A stretch of 64,000 nt of DNA. Source: an uncultured Pelagibacteraceae bacterium. Its GTDB lineage: Bacteria > Pseudomonadota > Alphaproteobacteria > Pelagibacterales > Pelagibacteraceae. Position numbers and translations under genes: made by a program. Location: positions 117,760-181,759 of the forward strand of contig CACIKE010000001.1 in the NCBI GenBank assembly GCA_902587155.1, written 5' to 3'. Below are positions 16,889 to 27,485 of the stretch, piece after piece; the stretch's first letter is position 1; every line of letters begins with the position of its first letter. The notes beneath the pieces are model-generated. The model had not been told where the DNA came from. It searched no databases and worked only from the letters and a program-made list of their open reading frames with translations.

Positions 16889-18118
16889 ATGAATAAATTT
16901 TTAAAAGAATTTAAAGACAGAGGCTACTTTTATCAATGTACTGATGAAAATGAGTTATCTTCTTTATTGGATAAAAAAAAGATTAAAGCCTACATTGGTT
17001 TTGATTGTACAGCTGAAAGTTTACATGTTGGTAGTCTCCTACAAATTATGTGTTTACGAATGCTTCAAAAACATGGGCACCAACCAATTGTATTGTTAGG
17101 TGGAGGAACCACAAGAATTGGAGACCCATCTGGTAAAGATAAGACACGGAAAATTTTAAGTGAAGATGAAATTGAAAAAAATTCTAAAAATATTGAAAGA
17201 ATTTTAAAAAAATTTTTAGATACAAGTGATAAAAATGTAAAACCAATATTTGTTAATAACTATGAGTGGCTCAAAGGTTTAAATTATATCTCTTTTTTGA
17301 GAGATATTGGAAAACATTTTACAATAAATAAGATGCTGACATTTGAAAGTGTAAAAACAAGATTGGATAGAGAACAATCACTTAGTTACATGGAATTTAA
17401 TTATATGATTTTACAAGCTTATGATTTTTTAGAACTTAACAAAAAAGAAAATTGTATGTTGCAAATTGGTGGATCAGATCAATGGGGTAACATAATTAAT
17501 GGTGTAGATTTAATAAAAAAATATTCCAATCAACAAACATATGGTTTAACCACTCCTTTAATCACTTTAGCGACTGGTGCTAAAATGGGAAAAACTGAAA
17601 ATGGAGCAATATGGTTAGATGAAAAATTTTTGTCACCATATGATTATTGGCAATTTTGGAGAAATATAGATGATAGAGATGTATCGAAATTCATGAAATT
17701 TTTTACAGATTTAAGTGTTGATGAAATAGAGGAAATTAAAGAAAAAGATATTAATGAACAAAAAATTGTTTTAGCAAATCAAACCACTTCTATGCTTCAT
17801 GGTGAACAAGAAGCGAAAAAAAGTGAAGAAACTGCAAAAAAAACTTTTTCAGAAAATTCAATAGGTTCTGCATTACCTTCTGTTTTAATTAAAAAAAATC
17901 AATTGAATAATAATTTAACTATTGTTGATCTAATAATTCTTTCTAAATTAGAAAAATCTAAAAGTGAAATAAGAAGATTAATTAAAGGTAGTGGTGTTAA
18001 AATTAATAATCAAATTATCAATGATGAAAAACTAATAATCAGCAAAAAATTATTTGAAGAAAATACAATCAAACTATCCATAGGAAAAAAAAGACATATC
18101 AAAGTTGAAATAAGCTAA
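16889..18118 (+). CDS. tyrS: Tyrosyl-tRNA synthetase
   Basis: A 409-residue class I synthetase charging tRNA(Tyr). The HIGH-type motif reads H-V-G-S, the KMSKS-type loop reads K-M-G-K-T, and the tyrosine pocket shows in Y-I-G-F-D-C-T-A and G-G-S-D-Q-W-G-N. A C-terminal S4 RNA-binding domain (about residues 345-405) is complete. It overlaps the convergent AsmA-like gene by four bases. Single essential gene, normal length. Confidence 0.97.
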   Translation: MNKFLKEFKDRGYFYQCTDENELSSLLDKKKIKAYIGFDCTAESLHVGSLLQIMCLRMLQKHGHQPIVLLGGGTTRIGDPSGKDKTRKILSEDEIEKNSKNIERILKKFLDTSDKNVKPIFVNNYEWLKGLNYISFLRDIGKHFTINKMLTFESVKTRLDREQSLSYMEFNYMILQAYDFLELNKKENCMLQIGGSDQWGNIINGVDLIKKYSNQQTYGLTTPLITLATGAKMGKTENGAIWLDEKFLSPYDYWQFWRNIDDRDVSKFMKFFTDLSVDEIEEIKEKDINEQKIVLANQTTSMLHGEQEAKKSEETAKKTFSENSIGSALPSVLIKKNQLNNNLTIVDLIILSKLEKSKSEIRRLIKGSGVKINNQIINDEKLIISKKLFEENTIKLSIGKKRHIKVEIS

Positions 18119-20314
18119 TTTTTTTTTATTTTTTCAAGCGTTCTAGTAATGAATCTAGGTGTGAGTGTTTTAACAGGATTTACAGTTGTTTTTAGTTTTT
18201 TTGGTGGACCTTTAATCTTAAAGCTCACACCAAAGACACCCTCTCCAACTTTCTTTCCTACTAAGATATCTCCTAAAATAGGAATTGAGGATATAGTTCT
18301 ATTAATTGTAGTTGCTGGTACCATCGTTCCTCTAAGACTAACCAAATCATCATTTTCAACATACCCATCAATCAATAAAGAAATAGCAGGGCCGATAGCA
18401 TATAGTTCTTCTATTCTCATCAGCTCATTATTATTGGAAAATTTCATCTCAAAATCTGTAAATCTTATTCCCTCGCCAGTTAATAAGTCTGCAATACCTT
18501 GGAGAGATGCTAATGTTAATAATTTTGCTAAAGCTGGTACCTCTTGCACTTTAAAATTATCTATTATTAATTTTGAATTAGAAACATCGTTTTGTTTAAT
18601 AGAGTGAAAATCTAAAGTGCCTTCCTCAAAACCTTTAATAAATTTATATCTGTTAACAAAAGGCTTCGCTAAATCAGAATAAAGAGTAGTAATTTTTTCG
18701 TTTGAGGTAGATTTTATGGTAAAATTAACTCTCTGATTATCAGAAAAATCTCCTGCTAAATTAGCATCAATTACTTTACTATCGTTGAATGTTAAATATC
18801 CATCTAAATCTTTTATCAGATGATCTTTATCAAGGAACACTTCTTTTATCTTAATATTTAGTTTAAAATTTTTAGAAAATATTTTTTCATTCTCTGAATT
18901 TTTATTAGCTTTCAATAAATCGTCTATAATTTTTGTGGCATTAAAACTCTTAGAGTCTAATAAATAATTTTTATCTTTTTTTTTTATAGATAATTCATTT
19001 TTTTAGTAGGTCATTATCAAAATAGTCCAAATTTACCTTACTTATAGATTTAATCTTATATTTGTTTGATAACGATAAATTTTGAATTTCGAATTTATTA
19101 TTTTTTTCTTCAATTGAGATATTCTTAAAATTTATTTCATTTGATAAAAGATTTTTAACCCCAAGAATAATAATTTTTAATTTATCATCTTGATTTTTTT
19201 GATAATTCAAAAAACTCAAATTAAATGGGTTTTTTAGGATTTCTAATGAAGTATCAAATTTTAACTTTTTTTTTGATTTCAAAAAATTATATTTTACATT
19301 ATCATTCTCTTTTTGAATAAGTATATTTCCATTACCATAAATATTTAAAAAATCTTTTTTATATTCAATTTGTATTTGATGATCGGATAACTCAATTATC
19401 TCATTTAATTTCGGAAAAAACTCTTTTAAATTTTTTGAGCTTTCAATTTTGGAATTTTTTAAGTTCAATAAAGAATTTATTTTTAAATTGTCTATCTTGT
19501 ATTTATTATCAATTTTAAACGAAAAAGTATTTTCTAAATCGAACTCAGCTGATTTAATTTTTAGATTGGAAAAATTTTTATTCAATAATTGATTAATCTT
19601 TTTATTATCTAAAACTAAATTTTTACTGTTATTTATGCCTGAAACCAAAAGCCTATCTTTTTGTTTTTTGATATTCAATTCTGGAAAAGTCAAATCATTC
19701 TTTTCATATAATAAATTAATATCTTTAAATTCAAATTCGTTATTTTTGATCTTAAAAATAAAATTTATTTTTGATAAATCTATTTTTTTAAGAGATTTTA
19801 TTTCACCATCTTTTAAAAATCCTTTAATTATAAAATCGTTTTTAATATTGCCTTTTTGATCAAATTTAAGATTTATATCTGCTATCAAATAACCTTTTTT
19901 TACAAATTTTTCTAATATGAAAATTTGAGGGTTATCCTCTATAGATCTTATAAATGAAATTAGATTTTTAATTTCGATAGTCCTTGTAGTAATATCTAAC
20001 TCAGATAACAAAAATCTTTTATTTACAAATGTCTTAATGTCAATATTAGATTTAACACTTTCTAGTCTAATTAATTTATTTCTGTTCTTAAGATTTGCCC
20101 CAATCGTTTTTAATACCAATTTAAATTTTAAAGGGTCTAAAAAAATGCTAATCTTATCTATATCTAGTTCTAATTGATTGTTAATTTTTTTAACTTCTTT
20201 AGAAATTTGATCATTAAAAGCATCGGTTTTTATACCAATGGTACTCAGGTAAATAATGAAACCAAAAATTAATAATAACGTGAAGATTAAAAATCTAAAA
20301 ATTATTTTTCTCAT
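18115..20314 (-). pseudogene. AsmA/DUF3971-like envelope protein split by a one-base frameshift
   Basis: An N-terminal membrane anchor (residues 5-25, F-R-F-L-I-F-T-L-L-L-I-F-G-F), then a long beta-rich, Lys/Ile/Asn-rich region, and a C-terminal part with the L-T-L-A-S-L-Q-G-I-A-D-L-L block and a G-T-M-V-P-A segment typical of AsmA-like/YhdP-type proteins. These proteins probably move lipids between membranes. The frame stops at D-L-L-K-K in an A7 run (18998-19004). With A6 it reads on through N-E-L-S-I-K-K-K-D-K-N-Y to the second half, giving 732 residues. It lies directly after prfB. Confidence 0.8.
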
Positions 20315-21406
20315 TAAATTTGATGTAGAGATTTTTCTAAAAAAGCATCAATATCGCCATCTAAAACTTTATCTGGGCTTGTACTTTCAAAGTTTGTCCT
20401 GTTATCTTTAACTAATCTGTAAGGTTGGAGTACGTATGATCTAATTTGATGACCCCACCCTATGTCAGCTTTTGAAGCTTCATTATTTTGATTTTGTTCA
20501 TCTTTTTTTTTCATTTCAAAATCATAAAGTCTTGCTCTTAACATATTCATACAGGTTTCTTTATTTTTGTGTTGAGATCTCTCATTTTGACATTGCACCA
20601 CTATTTTAGATGGAATATGAGTTATTCTTACAGCACTGTCAGTTGTATTAACATGTTGTCCACCAGCGCCACTAGAACGATAAGTGTCAATTCTCAAATC
20701 TTTATCTAATATTTCAACATTCAAATTTTCATCAACAACTGGATAAACCCATATACTAGCAAAGCTAGTGTGTCTTCTTGCTCCAGAGTCAAAAGGAGAA
20801 ATTCTTACAAGTCGGTGAATTCCGGACTCCTTTTTAAGCCACCCGAATACATAATCCCCCTCAATTTTTATAGTGGAAGATTTTATTCCTGCCTCCTCGC
20901 CTTTATGCTCACTTATTAAATTACATTTATAATTTTTGTCATCCGACCATTTCATATACATTCTTCTTAACATGTCTGCCCAGTCTTGACTTTCAGTACC
21001 ACCAGCACCGGCATGAATTTCTAGATAGCAATCAAATGAATCTGCCTCATTTGATAAAAAACATCTTATTTCATTTTTCTTAACTTTTAATCTTAGTTCT
21101 TTAATACTTTCCATAACCTCCTTTTTCACGCTAAGATTATTCTCATCTGTAGCTAAAGAATAAAGGTCATCTAAATCCTTAAGTTGATTAGTTGAGTTTT
21201 TGTATGAATTAATTAAATCCTCAAAAAGTTTTTTTTCTTTAATTGTTTTTTGTGAATCTGCTTTATCTTGCCAAAAGTTGGCACCAAGCATTTTTTTATC
21301 TATATTTTCCAGTTTTGAGTAAATCTTATTTTTTTCAAAGATACTCCTTAATTCTTTGGTTAATTTTTTCTATTTCTTTTTTAAGGTCTAAATATTTATC
21401 GTCCAT
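20314..21406 (-). CDS. prfB: Peptide chain release factor 2, with programmed +1 frameshift
   Basis: RF2 ends translation at UGA and UAA codons. The gene starts with ATG in a TAATG overlap with the mrcA stop. Twenty-three codons (MDDKYLDLKK...I-K-E-Y-L) lead to an in-frame TGA at 21335-21337, where a +1 shift at CTT joins the long frame, for 363 residues in all. Downstream, the stop-codon recognition tripeptide S-P-F and the catalytic G-G-Q (in G-A-G-G-Q-H-V-N) are present. The long open frame beginning MLGANFW is only the post-shift part. Expression is autoregulated, since scarce RF2 favours the shift. Confidence 0.95.
21335..21349 (-). promoter_or_regulatory. RF2 programmed frameshift site
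   Basis: Minus strand reads AAG GAG TAT CTT TGA: an internal Shine-Dalgarno (AGGAG) three bases before CTT, then the slippery CTT-T and the TGA stop. This has the same register as the E. coli site (AGG GGG TAT CTT TGA). One T (21337) is skipped and decoding goes on with GAA. The base after TGA is A, not the usual C. Confidence 0.93.
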
Positions 21407-23745
21407 TAATAAAACTTTAATATATTATTTGTATCGATTCTATTATTATCAGAATACAATATTTTTCCATTTAAAACATTTTTACTTTTATAAGCTTCAA
21501 TGATTGTATTTTTTGAATTGAATTTAGCTTTTTCTCCAGTTAATGGATCAACAACCATTAGTATCATTTTTTCAGGTACCTTAAACGGCCTTGCATCAGA
21601 TTTTTTAACTGACTTTTCAATGAATTCTCTAAAAATAGGTAATGCTGCTTTTGATCCAGTCTCAAATTTACCTAATGTTTTAGGATTATCCATTCCTACA
21701 TAAACTCCAATCACTAAATTTGATGTGAACCCAATAAACCATGCATCCGTATTATCATTGGTGGTTCCAGTTTTTCCAGCCAAGTTTAATTGTAAATCTC
21801 TTAATTTTTTCCCAGTTCCTCTTTTTATGACTCCCTCTAAAATTGTTGTCACTTGATAAGCTGTTTGCTCAGACATTACTTGTTCATAATTGTCTTCTAT
21901 TTGAGGATAATCTTTACCAGTGAATGAAATCTTTTCACAATTCATACATTTTCTATTTTCATTATTAATTATTGTATTACCTTCACTATCTTGAATTCTA
22001 TCTATAATAATAGGACTAATTAATTTTCCACCATTTACAAATGATGAGTAAGCTGAAGTTAAATTCATAAGAGTTGTTTCAGCTGATCCTAAAGAAATTG
22101 AAAGCAATTCTTCAGGGTCATCATATATTTTTAATTTTTTAGAAAATTTCGCTACTTTATCCACGCCCAAGTCCTGAGCGATTCTTACAGTCATTAAGTT
22201 TCTTGATTTTTCAAGTCCAACTCTAAGTGTAGAGGGTCCATAAAACTTTTTACCATAATTTTCTGGCTTCCATTTTTTTAAGTCGACTCCTTGGTCTAGG
22301 ACTAGAGGCGCATCAAGTACTAGAGATGACGGAGTGTATTTATTTTCTAGTGCCAAAGCATACACGAATGGTTTAAATGCTGAACCAGGTTGTCTTAGTG
22401 CTTGCGTAGCTCTATTAAATTCACTTGATTTAAAACTAAATCCTCCACTTAGGGCTAAAACCCGTCCAGTGTAAGGGTCCATTACAACAATGCCACCATT
22501 AATTTTTGGAAGTTGTTTTAGACTATAAAAGTTATCTTTAACTTTCTTTACATAAATTAAGTCGCCAACTTTGAGTAAATCTTTAAACTCTTTTTTAGTC
22601 CATGAGATTTCATTATATTTTATTAAACCACTTAATTTATCTATGGTTTCAATTTTGATTTGAAATTGACCTATTTCCTTAACGATTGCTACTTTCCAAT
22701 TTATAGAATTCTCTAATTTATATTTTTCATCTATATTTTTATACCAATTATCATCATATTGTATATTTGTAATTGGCCCACGCCATCCTTTTCTTTGATC
22801 ATAAGCAATTAAACCATTTCTTAAAGACTCAGTAGCAATTTTTTGTAGGTTTAAATTAATTGGTGTGTTTATATTATATCCTTGTTTATAAACTTTTTCA
22901 TAAGTAAGTTTGTCTATTATATTTTTTCTAACATCTTCAATATAATATTGTGCATCTTCTAAATAAATTTTTTTCTTTTTTTTTAATTCTATATTTTGTT
23001 TTTTATAATCCATATATTTGTCAAGAGTTAAAAATCCATTTTGATTTAAATTTTTTAAAACCAGATCTCTTCTAAATTTTGCTAAATCAATATTATTATA
23101 AGGATTATATTTACTGGGTGCTTTTGGTAAAGCTGCTAATAATGCTGCTTCAGCATAATTTAATTCTTTAATTGACTTATCAAAATATTCTAGACTTGCA
23201 GCAGCAACACCGTATGCTCCACTACCCAAATATATTTGGTTAAGATATAATTCTAAAATTCTTTCTTTATTTAAAGCTCTTTCTATTCTAAACGCTAAAA
23301 TTGCTTCTTTGATTTTTCTATTAATGCTAACCTCATTAGTTAATAAAAAGTTTTTTGCAACTTGTTGAGTTATTGTAGAGGCGCCCTCAAGTCTTTTTGA
23401 GGTCATAATATTAGTTATGTTGTTAAATGTTGCTCTAAGAACACCTTTTGCATCAACACCAGGATGAGTAAAAAAGTTTTTATCTTCAGCAGACAAAAAG
23501 GCATTTATTACATTTGAGGGTATCGCACTATAAGGAACGAAAATCCTTTTTTCTTTAGAAAAATCAGCAACTAAATCCCCATCTCCAGAGTACATTTTGC
23601 TTGATACAGGCGGCTTATAATTTGTAAGAAATTTATAATCAGGTATTTTGTTAGAAAAAGTCCATAAAATGCTAAAAATAGCAATCATAGTTAACAAGAA
23701 AATACTTAATAATAGAAATAAAATATTTTTGAACAGCTTTGTCAT
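21406..23745 (-). CDS. mrcA: Penicillin-binding protein 1A (bifunctional transglycosylase/transpeptidase)
   Basis: A 779-residue inner-membrane enzyme that polymerises and crosslinks peptidoglycan in the periplasm. One N-terminal membrane segment (residues 7-29) precedes the GT51 glycosyltransferase with E-D-K-N-F-F-T-H-P-G and G-A-S-T-I-T-Q-Q-V-A-K-N-F. An OB-like insert (about 330-410) follows, then the transpeptidase with S-A-F-K (acyl-serine), S-R-N and K-T-G-T-T-N-D. Length is slightly short for class A1 PBPs, mostly at the C-terminus. The stop overlaps the prfB start. Confidence 0.95.
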   Translation of the reverse strand: MTKLFKNILFLLLSIFLLTMIAIFSILWTFSNKIPDYKFLTNYKPPVSSKMYSGDGDLVADFSKEKRIFVPYSAIPSNVINAFLSAEDKNFFTHPGVDAKGVLRATFNNITNIMTSKRLEGASTITQQVAKNFLLTNEVSINRKIKEAILAFRIERALNKERILELYLNQIYLGSGAYGVAAASLEYFDKSIKELNYAEAALLAALPKAPSKYNPYNNIDLAKFRRDLVLKNLNQNGFLTLDKYMDYKKQNIELKKKKKIYLEDAQYYIEDVRKNIIDKLTYEKVYKQGYNINTPINLNLQKIATESLRNGLIAYDQRKGWRGPITNIQYDDNWYKNIDEKYKLENSINWKVAIVKEIGQFQIKIETIDKLSGLIKYNEISWTKKEFKDLLKVGDLIYVKKVKDNFYSLKQLPKINGGIVVMDPYTGRVLALSGGFSFKSSEFNRATQALRQPGSAFKPFVYALALENKYTPSSLVLDAPLVLDQGVDLKKWKPENYGKKFYGPSTLRVGLEKSRNLMTVRIAQDLGVDKVAKFSKKLKIYDDPEELLSISLGSAETTLMNLTSAYSSFVNGGKLISPIIIDRIQDSEGNTIINNENRKCMNCEKISFTGKDYPQIEDNYEQVMSEQTAYQVTTILEGVIKRGTGKKLRDLQLNLAGKTGTTNDNTDAWFIGFTSNLVIGVYVGMDNPKTLGKFETGSKAALPIFREFIEKSVKKSDARPFKVPEKMILMVVDPLTGEKAKFNSKNTIIEAYKSKNVLNGKILYSDNNRIDTNNILKFY

Positions 23746-23846
23746 TTTGATTTCATTATATATAGGAATTTGTTAAAGATAAGGCATTATTGTAAAACAA
23801 AATTTGAAAAAAAATATTATTAAATGAAACACTTAAACTTAAAACT

Positions 23847-25619
23847 ATGGAAAAAAATTTATACATCGATGCTTCGCATCCTAATGAAACAAGAGTTGTT
23901 CTTAAATCAAAAGATAATATTGAGGACTACGAATATGAAGGTTCAAAAAATAACCTCATAAAAAACAACATTTATCTAGGTAAAGTTAGTAGAATTGAAC
24001 CATCCTTACAAGCCGCGTTTGTTGATTTTGGAAGAGAACGCCATGGTTTCTTATCTTTTAATGATATCCAATCCGATTATTATCAAATACCAAAAAGTGA
24101 CCTGGAAAAAATTAAAGAAGAGGAAGAAAAATTAAGAGAGGAATTATCAAAAAAAGTTGAGGAAAAAGAGGAGGAAAATTTAGCAGAGGGTAAACTAGAA
24201 GTTGATGATCCAATAGAAATAGAAAAGAAAGAAAATGAGGAAAAAGAAAAAGATCTTTATGATAAAGAGAAAAAAATCGAAAGTAGAAATAAATTTAAAA
24301 GGTATAAAATTCAAGAGGTAATTAAACCAAATCAGGTAATACTAGTTCAAGTTATTAAAGATGAAAGAGGTCAAAAAGGTGCTGCGCTTAGTACTTTCAT
24401 CTCTATTGCGGGTAAATATATTGTTTTAATGCCAAACACACCTAAGGGAGGCGGTATATCAAGAAAAATTTTTAATCCTGCAGACAGAAAAAAAATAAGA
24501 TCAATTTTAAATGAGATTGAAATTCCCAAAGAAATGGGATTGATTGTAAGAACTGCAGGAAGTAATAAAACTAAAAATGAAATTAATCACGATTTAGAAA
24601 CCCTGATTAAATCTTGGAACCAAATTAAAGATAATGCAATAAATGCTATCGCACCTTCACTAATTCATCAGGAAAGTGAGATAATAAATAGAACTTTAAG
24701 AGACATGTATGATGAAAACACTAAAAGTATCGTTATAGAAGGCAACGAAGGCTACAAAAAAGCACAAAATTTTATGAAGATGCTTATGCCTTCTCAAGTT
24801 AAAAAAATTAAAAAATATAGAGGAAAAACTCCACTATTCTTTGAGGAAGGTATTGAACAAAAATTAAATCAAATATTTGATACTGAGATTAAATTAAGTT
24901 CTGGAGGTTATTTAGTAATAAACCCTACAGAGGCTTTAGTTTCGATTGATATCAATTCAGGAAGTTCAATAAAACAAAAAAATGTTGAAAGCACTGCATT
25001 AGATACAAATTTAGAGGCAGCAGACGAGATAGCAAGACAAATTAAAATAAGAGACTTGTCAGGACTTATTATTATCGACTTTATAGATATGTTGAGTTAC
25101 GGGAATAGAAAAATGGTCGAAAGAAGACTTAAAGAAAAATGTAGATCTGATAGAGCAAGAATCCAAATCGGAAGAATTAGTAATTTTGGATTACTAGAAA
25201 TGTCAAGACAAAGACTTAGAGAGAGCGCTGTTAAATGGAAAGTTGCTTTGACAGATGAGTCGTTTGCCCAAAAGATATTAAAATTAGTTGAATTGAAAGC
25301 TGTTTTAAATAAAGCTAAATTTGTAGAGTTAAGAGTATGTGATAAAATTTCAGCATTTTTAAAAAAAAACTTTATTGAAGATTTAACTTATTTTGAAAAG
25401 AAAAATAAAATGAAAATAGACATAATCTCAGACAACAATTTAATTATTCCTGAATATATTATTGATATTAAAAATAAATCAAAAAAAACAATTGAGTTAA
25501 TAGAATATTTTGAAAAACTTAAAAATCTCGATGATTTAACTAAAGATAAAAAAATAATAGATATAAAAAAAAGAAAAAAAACTTATAGAAAAAGAAAGTT
25601 TTATAAAAAAACTAAATAA
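23847..25619 (+). CDS. rne: Ribonuclease E/G
   Basis: A 590-residue endoribonuclease for rRNA processing and mRNA decay. An S1 domain (about 38-175) carries a long acidic, coiled insert (about 75-150), usual in alphaproteobacterial RNase E. The DNase I-like catalytic part has S-I-D-I-N-S-G (about 368) and I-I-I-D-F-I-D-M (about 410). The zinc-link that follows M-S-R-Q-R-L in E. coli (C-P-R-C) is absent: the sequence goes straight to R-E-S-A-V-K-W. There is no long C-terminal degradosome scaffold; the tail is a short basic stretch. It overlaps the convergent thiG by eight bases. Confidence 0.92.
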   Translation: MEKNLYIDASHPNETRVVLKSKDNIEDYEYEGSKNNLIKNNIYLGKVSRIEPSLQAAFVDFGRERHGFLSFNDIQSDYYQIPKSDLEKIKEEEEKLREELSKKVEEKEEENLAEGKLEVDDPIEIEKKENEEKEKDLYDKEKKIESRNKFKRYKIQEVIKPNQVILVQVIKDERGQKGAALSTFISIAGKYIVLMPNTPKGGGISRKIFNPADRKKIRSILNEIEIPKEMGLIVRTAGSNKTKNEINHDLETLIKSWNQIKDNAINAIAPSLIHQESEIINRTLRDMYDENTKSIVIEGNEGYKKAQNFMKMLMPSQVKKIKKYRGKTPLFFEEGIEQKLNQIFDTEIKLSSGGYLVINPTEALVSIDINSGSSIKQKNVESTALDTNLEAADEIARQIKIRDLSGLIIIDFIDMLSYGNRKMVERRLKEKCRSDRARIQIGRISNFGLLEMSRQRLRESAVKWKVALTDESFAQKILKLVELKAVLNKAKFVELRVCDKISAFLKKNFIEDLTYFEKKNKMKIDIISDNNLIIPEYIIDIKNKSKKTIELIEYFEKLKNLDDLTKDKKIIDIKKRKKTYRKRKFYKKTK

Positions 25620-26385
25620 TTCCTTTTTTTGGAGAAGAGGCACTTCCCATTACTTTTTTCTCAATTCTTCCAGATAAAAAAGATTGCCTTCCAGCAATTA
25701 CAGCATTTTTAAATGCTCTCGCCATTTCAAATGGTTTTTTTGCTTTTGCTATTGCTGTGTTAACTAGGACACCATCACAACCTAATTCCATTGCTATTGC
25801 AGCGTCTGATGCTTGTCCTAAGCCAGCGTCTATTATCAAAGGTAATTTTGTTTGATCTCTAATTATTTGAATATTAACTTTATTTAAAATACCCAAACCA
25901 GATCCAATTGGTGCTGCTAGTGGCATAATGGCAGCTGCTCCAACATTCTCTAACCTTTTGGCCATCAAGGGATCATCGTTACAATAAACCATGACTTTAA
26001 AACCTTCTTTTGTTAAAATTTCTGTAGATTTAAGAGTTTCTATCATTTCTGGAAAAAGATTCTTTTTATCGCCCAGAACCTCAAGTTTCACCAATTTCCA
26101 TCCTCCTATTTCTCTTGCCAATCTGAGTGTTCTTAAAGCTTCGTCAGAGTTAAAACATCCAGCTGTATTTGGTAAATAAGTTATTTTTCTTGGATCTATA
26201 TAATCCATTAACAGGGGTTTCTTTTTATCAGCAATATTTACTCTTCTTACAGCAACAGTTACAATATCTGCTCCAGATATTTTTATAGCCTTAGCACATT
26301 CAGTCATACTTTTATATTTACCAGTGCCTACAATCAATCTTGAATTAAATTTTTTCTTTGAAATTGTAAGATTATCTTTTTTCAA
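25612..26385 (-). CDS. thiG: Thiazole synthase
   Basis: A 257-residue TIM-barrel enzyme that builds the thiazole phosphate of thiamine from deoxyxylulose phosphate, dehydroglycine and ThiS thiocarboxylate. Conserved stretches are [25 protein letters not shown] (Schiff-base lysine region), [12 protein letters not shown] and [10 protein letters not shown]. It follows thiS by two bases. No thiC, thiE or thiO gene lies in the window, so the state of the whole pathway cannot be judged here. Confidence 0.96.
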   Translation of the reverse strand: MKKDNLTISKKKFNSRLIVGTGKYKSMTECAKAIKISGADIVTVAVRRVNIADKKKPLLMDYIDPRKITYLPNTAGCFNSDEALRTLRLAREIGGWKLVKLEVLGDKKNLFPEMIETLKSTEILTKEGFKVMVYCNDDPLMAKRLENVGAAAIMPLAAPIGSGLGILNKVNIQIIRDQTKLPLIIDAGLGQASDAAIAMELGCDGVLVNTAIAKAKKPFEMARAFKNAVIAGRQSFLSGRIEKKVMGSASSPKKGII

Positions 26386-26387
26386 AA

Positions 26388-26600
26388 TTAACCACCTCCA
26401 ATAAAGTGAACAATTTCAATTTTATCGTTAACTTTTAAATTGATTTTATTTAAATTTTTTTTATCCACTATTTCTCTATTTAATTCAATGGCAACTTTTT
26501 TTAAAGGGACTTTTAAATTTTTTACTAAGTCAGATAATTTAGTTTTATCATCAATTTTATTTATTTTGCCATTTATTTTTATTTTTATTTTTTTTTTCAT
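26388..26600 (-). CDS. thiS: Thiamine biosynthesis sulfur carrier ThiS
   Basis: A 70-residue ubiquitin-like protein ending in H-F-I-G-G-G. The C-terminal Gly-Gly is adenylylated and turned into the thiocarboxylate that donates sulfur to ThiG. Very Lys/Ile/Asn-rich, as expected in this AT-rich genome. It lies two bases before thiG, so the pair is cotranscribed. Only 16 bases separate it from the divergent aroQ, so at least one promoter must lie inside coding sequence. Confidence 0.92.
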   Translation of the reverse strand: MKKKIKIKINGKINKIDDKTKLSDLVKNLKVPLKKVAIELNREIVDKKNLNKINLKVNDKIEIVHFIGGG

Positions 26601-26616
26601 CGTATATAAATGTTAA

Positions 26617-27009
26617 ATGAATAATAAGATAATTATAATTAATGGTCCAAATCTTAATCTATTAGGTGAAAGAGAACAATCACAATATGGATCTACAACA
26701 TTTGGAGAATTAAAAGAAATTTGTTTAAATAAGTCGAAAGAATTAGGTTTAGTAGCTAATTTTTCTCAATCAAATATTGAGGGTGAAATAGTAAGTCTGA
26801 TACAAGATTCTAGAAAAAAATTCGATGGAATAATAATCAATGCTGCGGGTTTTACACATACCTCTGTAGCTATTAGGGATGCATTAAGTATTTTTAAAAA
26901 ACCAATCATTGAGTTACATATTTCAAATATATATAAACGTGAGGAATTTAGACATAAATCTTTAATAAGTGACGTAGTTACAGGTGGTATTTTTTGGTTT
27001 AGGTGCTGA
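26617..27009 (+). CDS. aroQ: 3-dehydroquinate dehydratase type II, C-terminus broken by a one-base frameshift
   Basis: Dehydrates 3-dehydroquinate in the shikimate pathway. The N-terminal N-G-P-N-L-N-L-L-G-E-R-E (catalytic Arg), the flexible loop with Y-G, I-N-A-A-G-F-T-H-T-S and I-E-L-H-I-S-N motifs are intact. As given, the product ends in G-G-I-F-W-F-R-C because of a T6 run at 26990-26995. With T5 it continues G-G-I-F-G-L-G-A-D-G-Y-I-L-A to a stop at 27062-27064, giving the normal 148 residues and an 11-base overlap with accB. The gene is essential for aromatic amino acids, so sequence error is the likely cause. Confidence 0.88.
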   Translation: MNNKIIIINGPNLNLLGEREQSQYGSTTFGELKEICLNKSKELGLVANFSQSNIEGEIVSLIQDSRKKFDGIIINAAGFTHTSVAIRDALSIFKKPIIELHISNIYKREEFRHKSLISDVVTGGIFWFRC

Positions 27010-27053
27010 TGGTTATATTTTAGCCATAATTTCAATGCAAAAGCTCTTACAAA

Positions 27054-27485
27054 ATGAAAATTAATAAAAAGATCATTAAAGAACTAAGTGATTATTTAGA
27101 AGAATTTAATCTTACTGAGCTAGAATATACTGAGAAAGATACTAAGATTAAAGTTTCTAAAAATAATATTTCAGTAAATAATCAAAATATTCCAAGTCCA
27201 AGAGCTGATGTAAATAATTTGAATATAAATTTATCGGAGAAAACTAAAACTGGAATCGAAGTTAAATCCCCAATTATAGGAACAGCATATCATGCACCTG
27301 AACCTGGTGCAAAAAAATTTGTTGAGATTGGAAAAAAAATTAAAAAGGGCGACACGGTAATGATCGTAGAGGCTATGAAAACTATGAATCATGTACCATC
27401 AACTGCAGATGGAGTTGTAAAAGAAATTTGTGTTGAAGATGGTCAACCTGTAGAATTTGGTCAAAATTTATTAATTCTTGATTAA
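27054..27485 (+). CDS. accB: Biotin carboxyl carrier protein of acetyl-CoA carboxylase
   Basis: A 143-residue carrier of the biotin moved between AccC and AccAD in the first step of fatty acid synthesis. The biotinylated lysine is K109 in V-E-A-M-K-T-M-N. The N-terminal 60 residues are a charged dimer/linker region, shorter in Pro/Ala than in most bacteria. It ends one base into accC. The aroQ-accB-accC order is the usual alphaproteobacterial one. Confidence 0.96.
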   Translation: MKINKKIIKELSDYLEEFNLTELEYTEKDTKIKVSKNNISVNNQNIPSPRADVNNLNINLSEKTKTGIEVKSPIIGTAYHAPEPGAKKFVEIGKKIKKGDTVMIVEAMKTMNHVPSTADGVVKEICVEDGQPVEFGQNLLILD

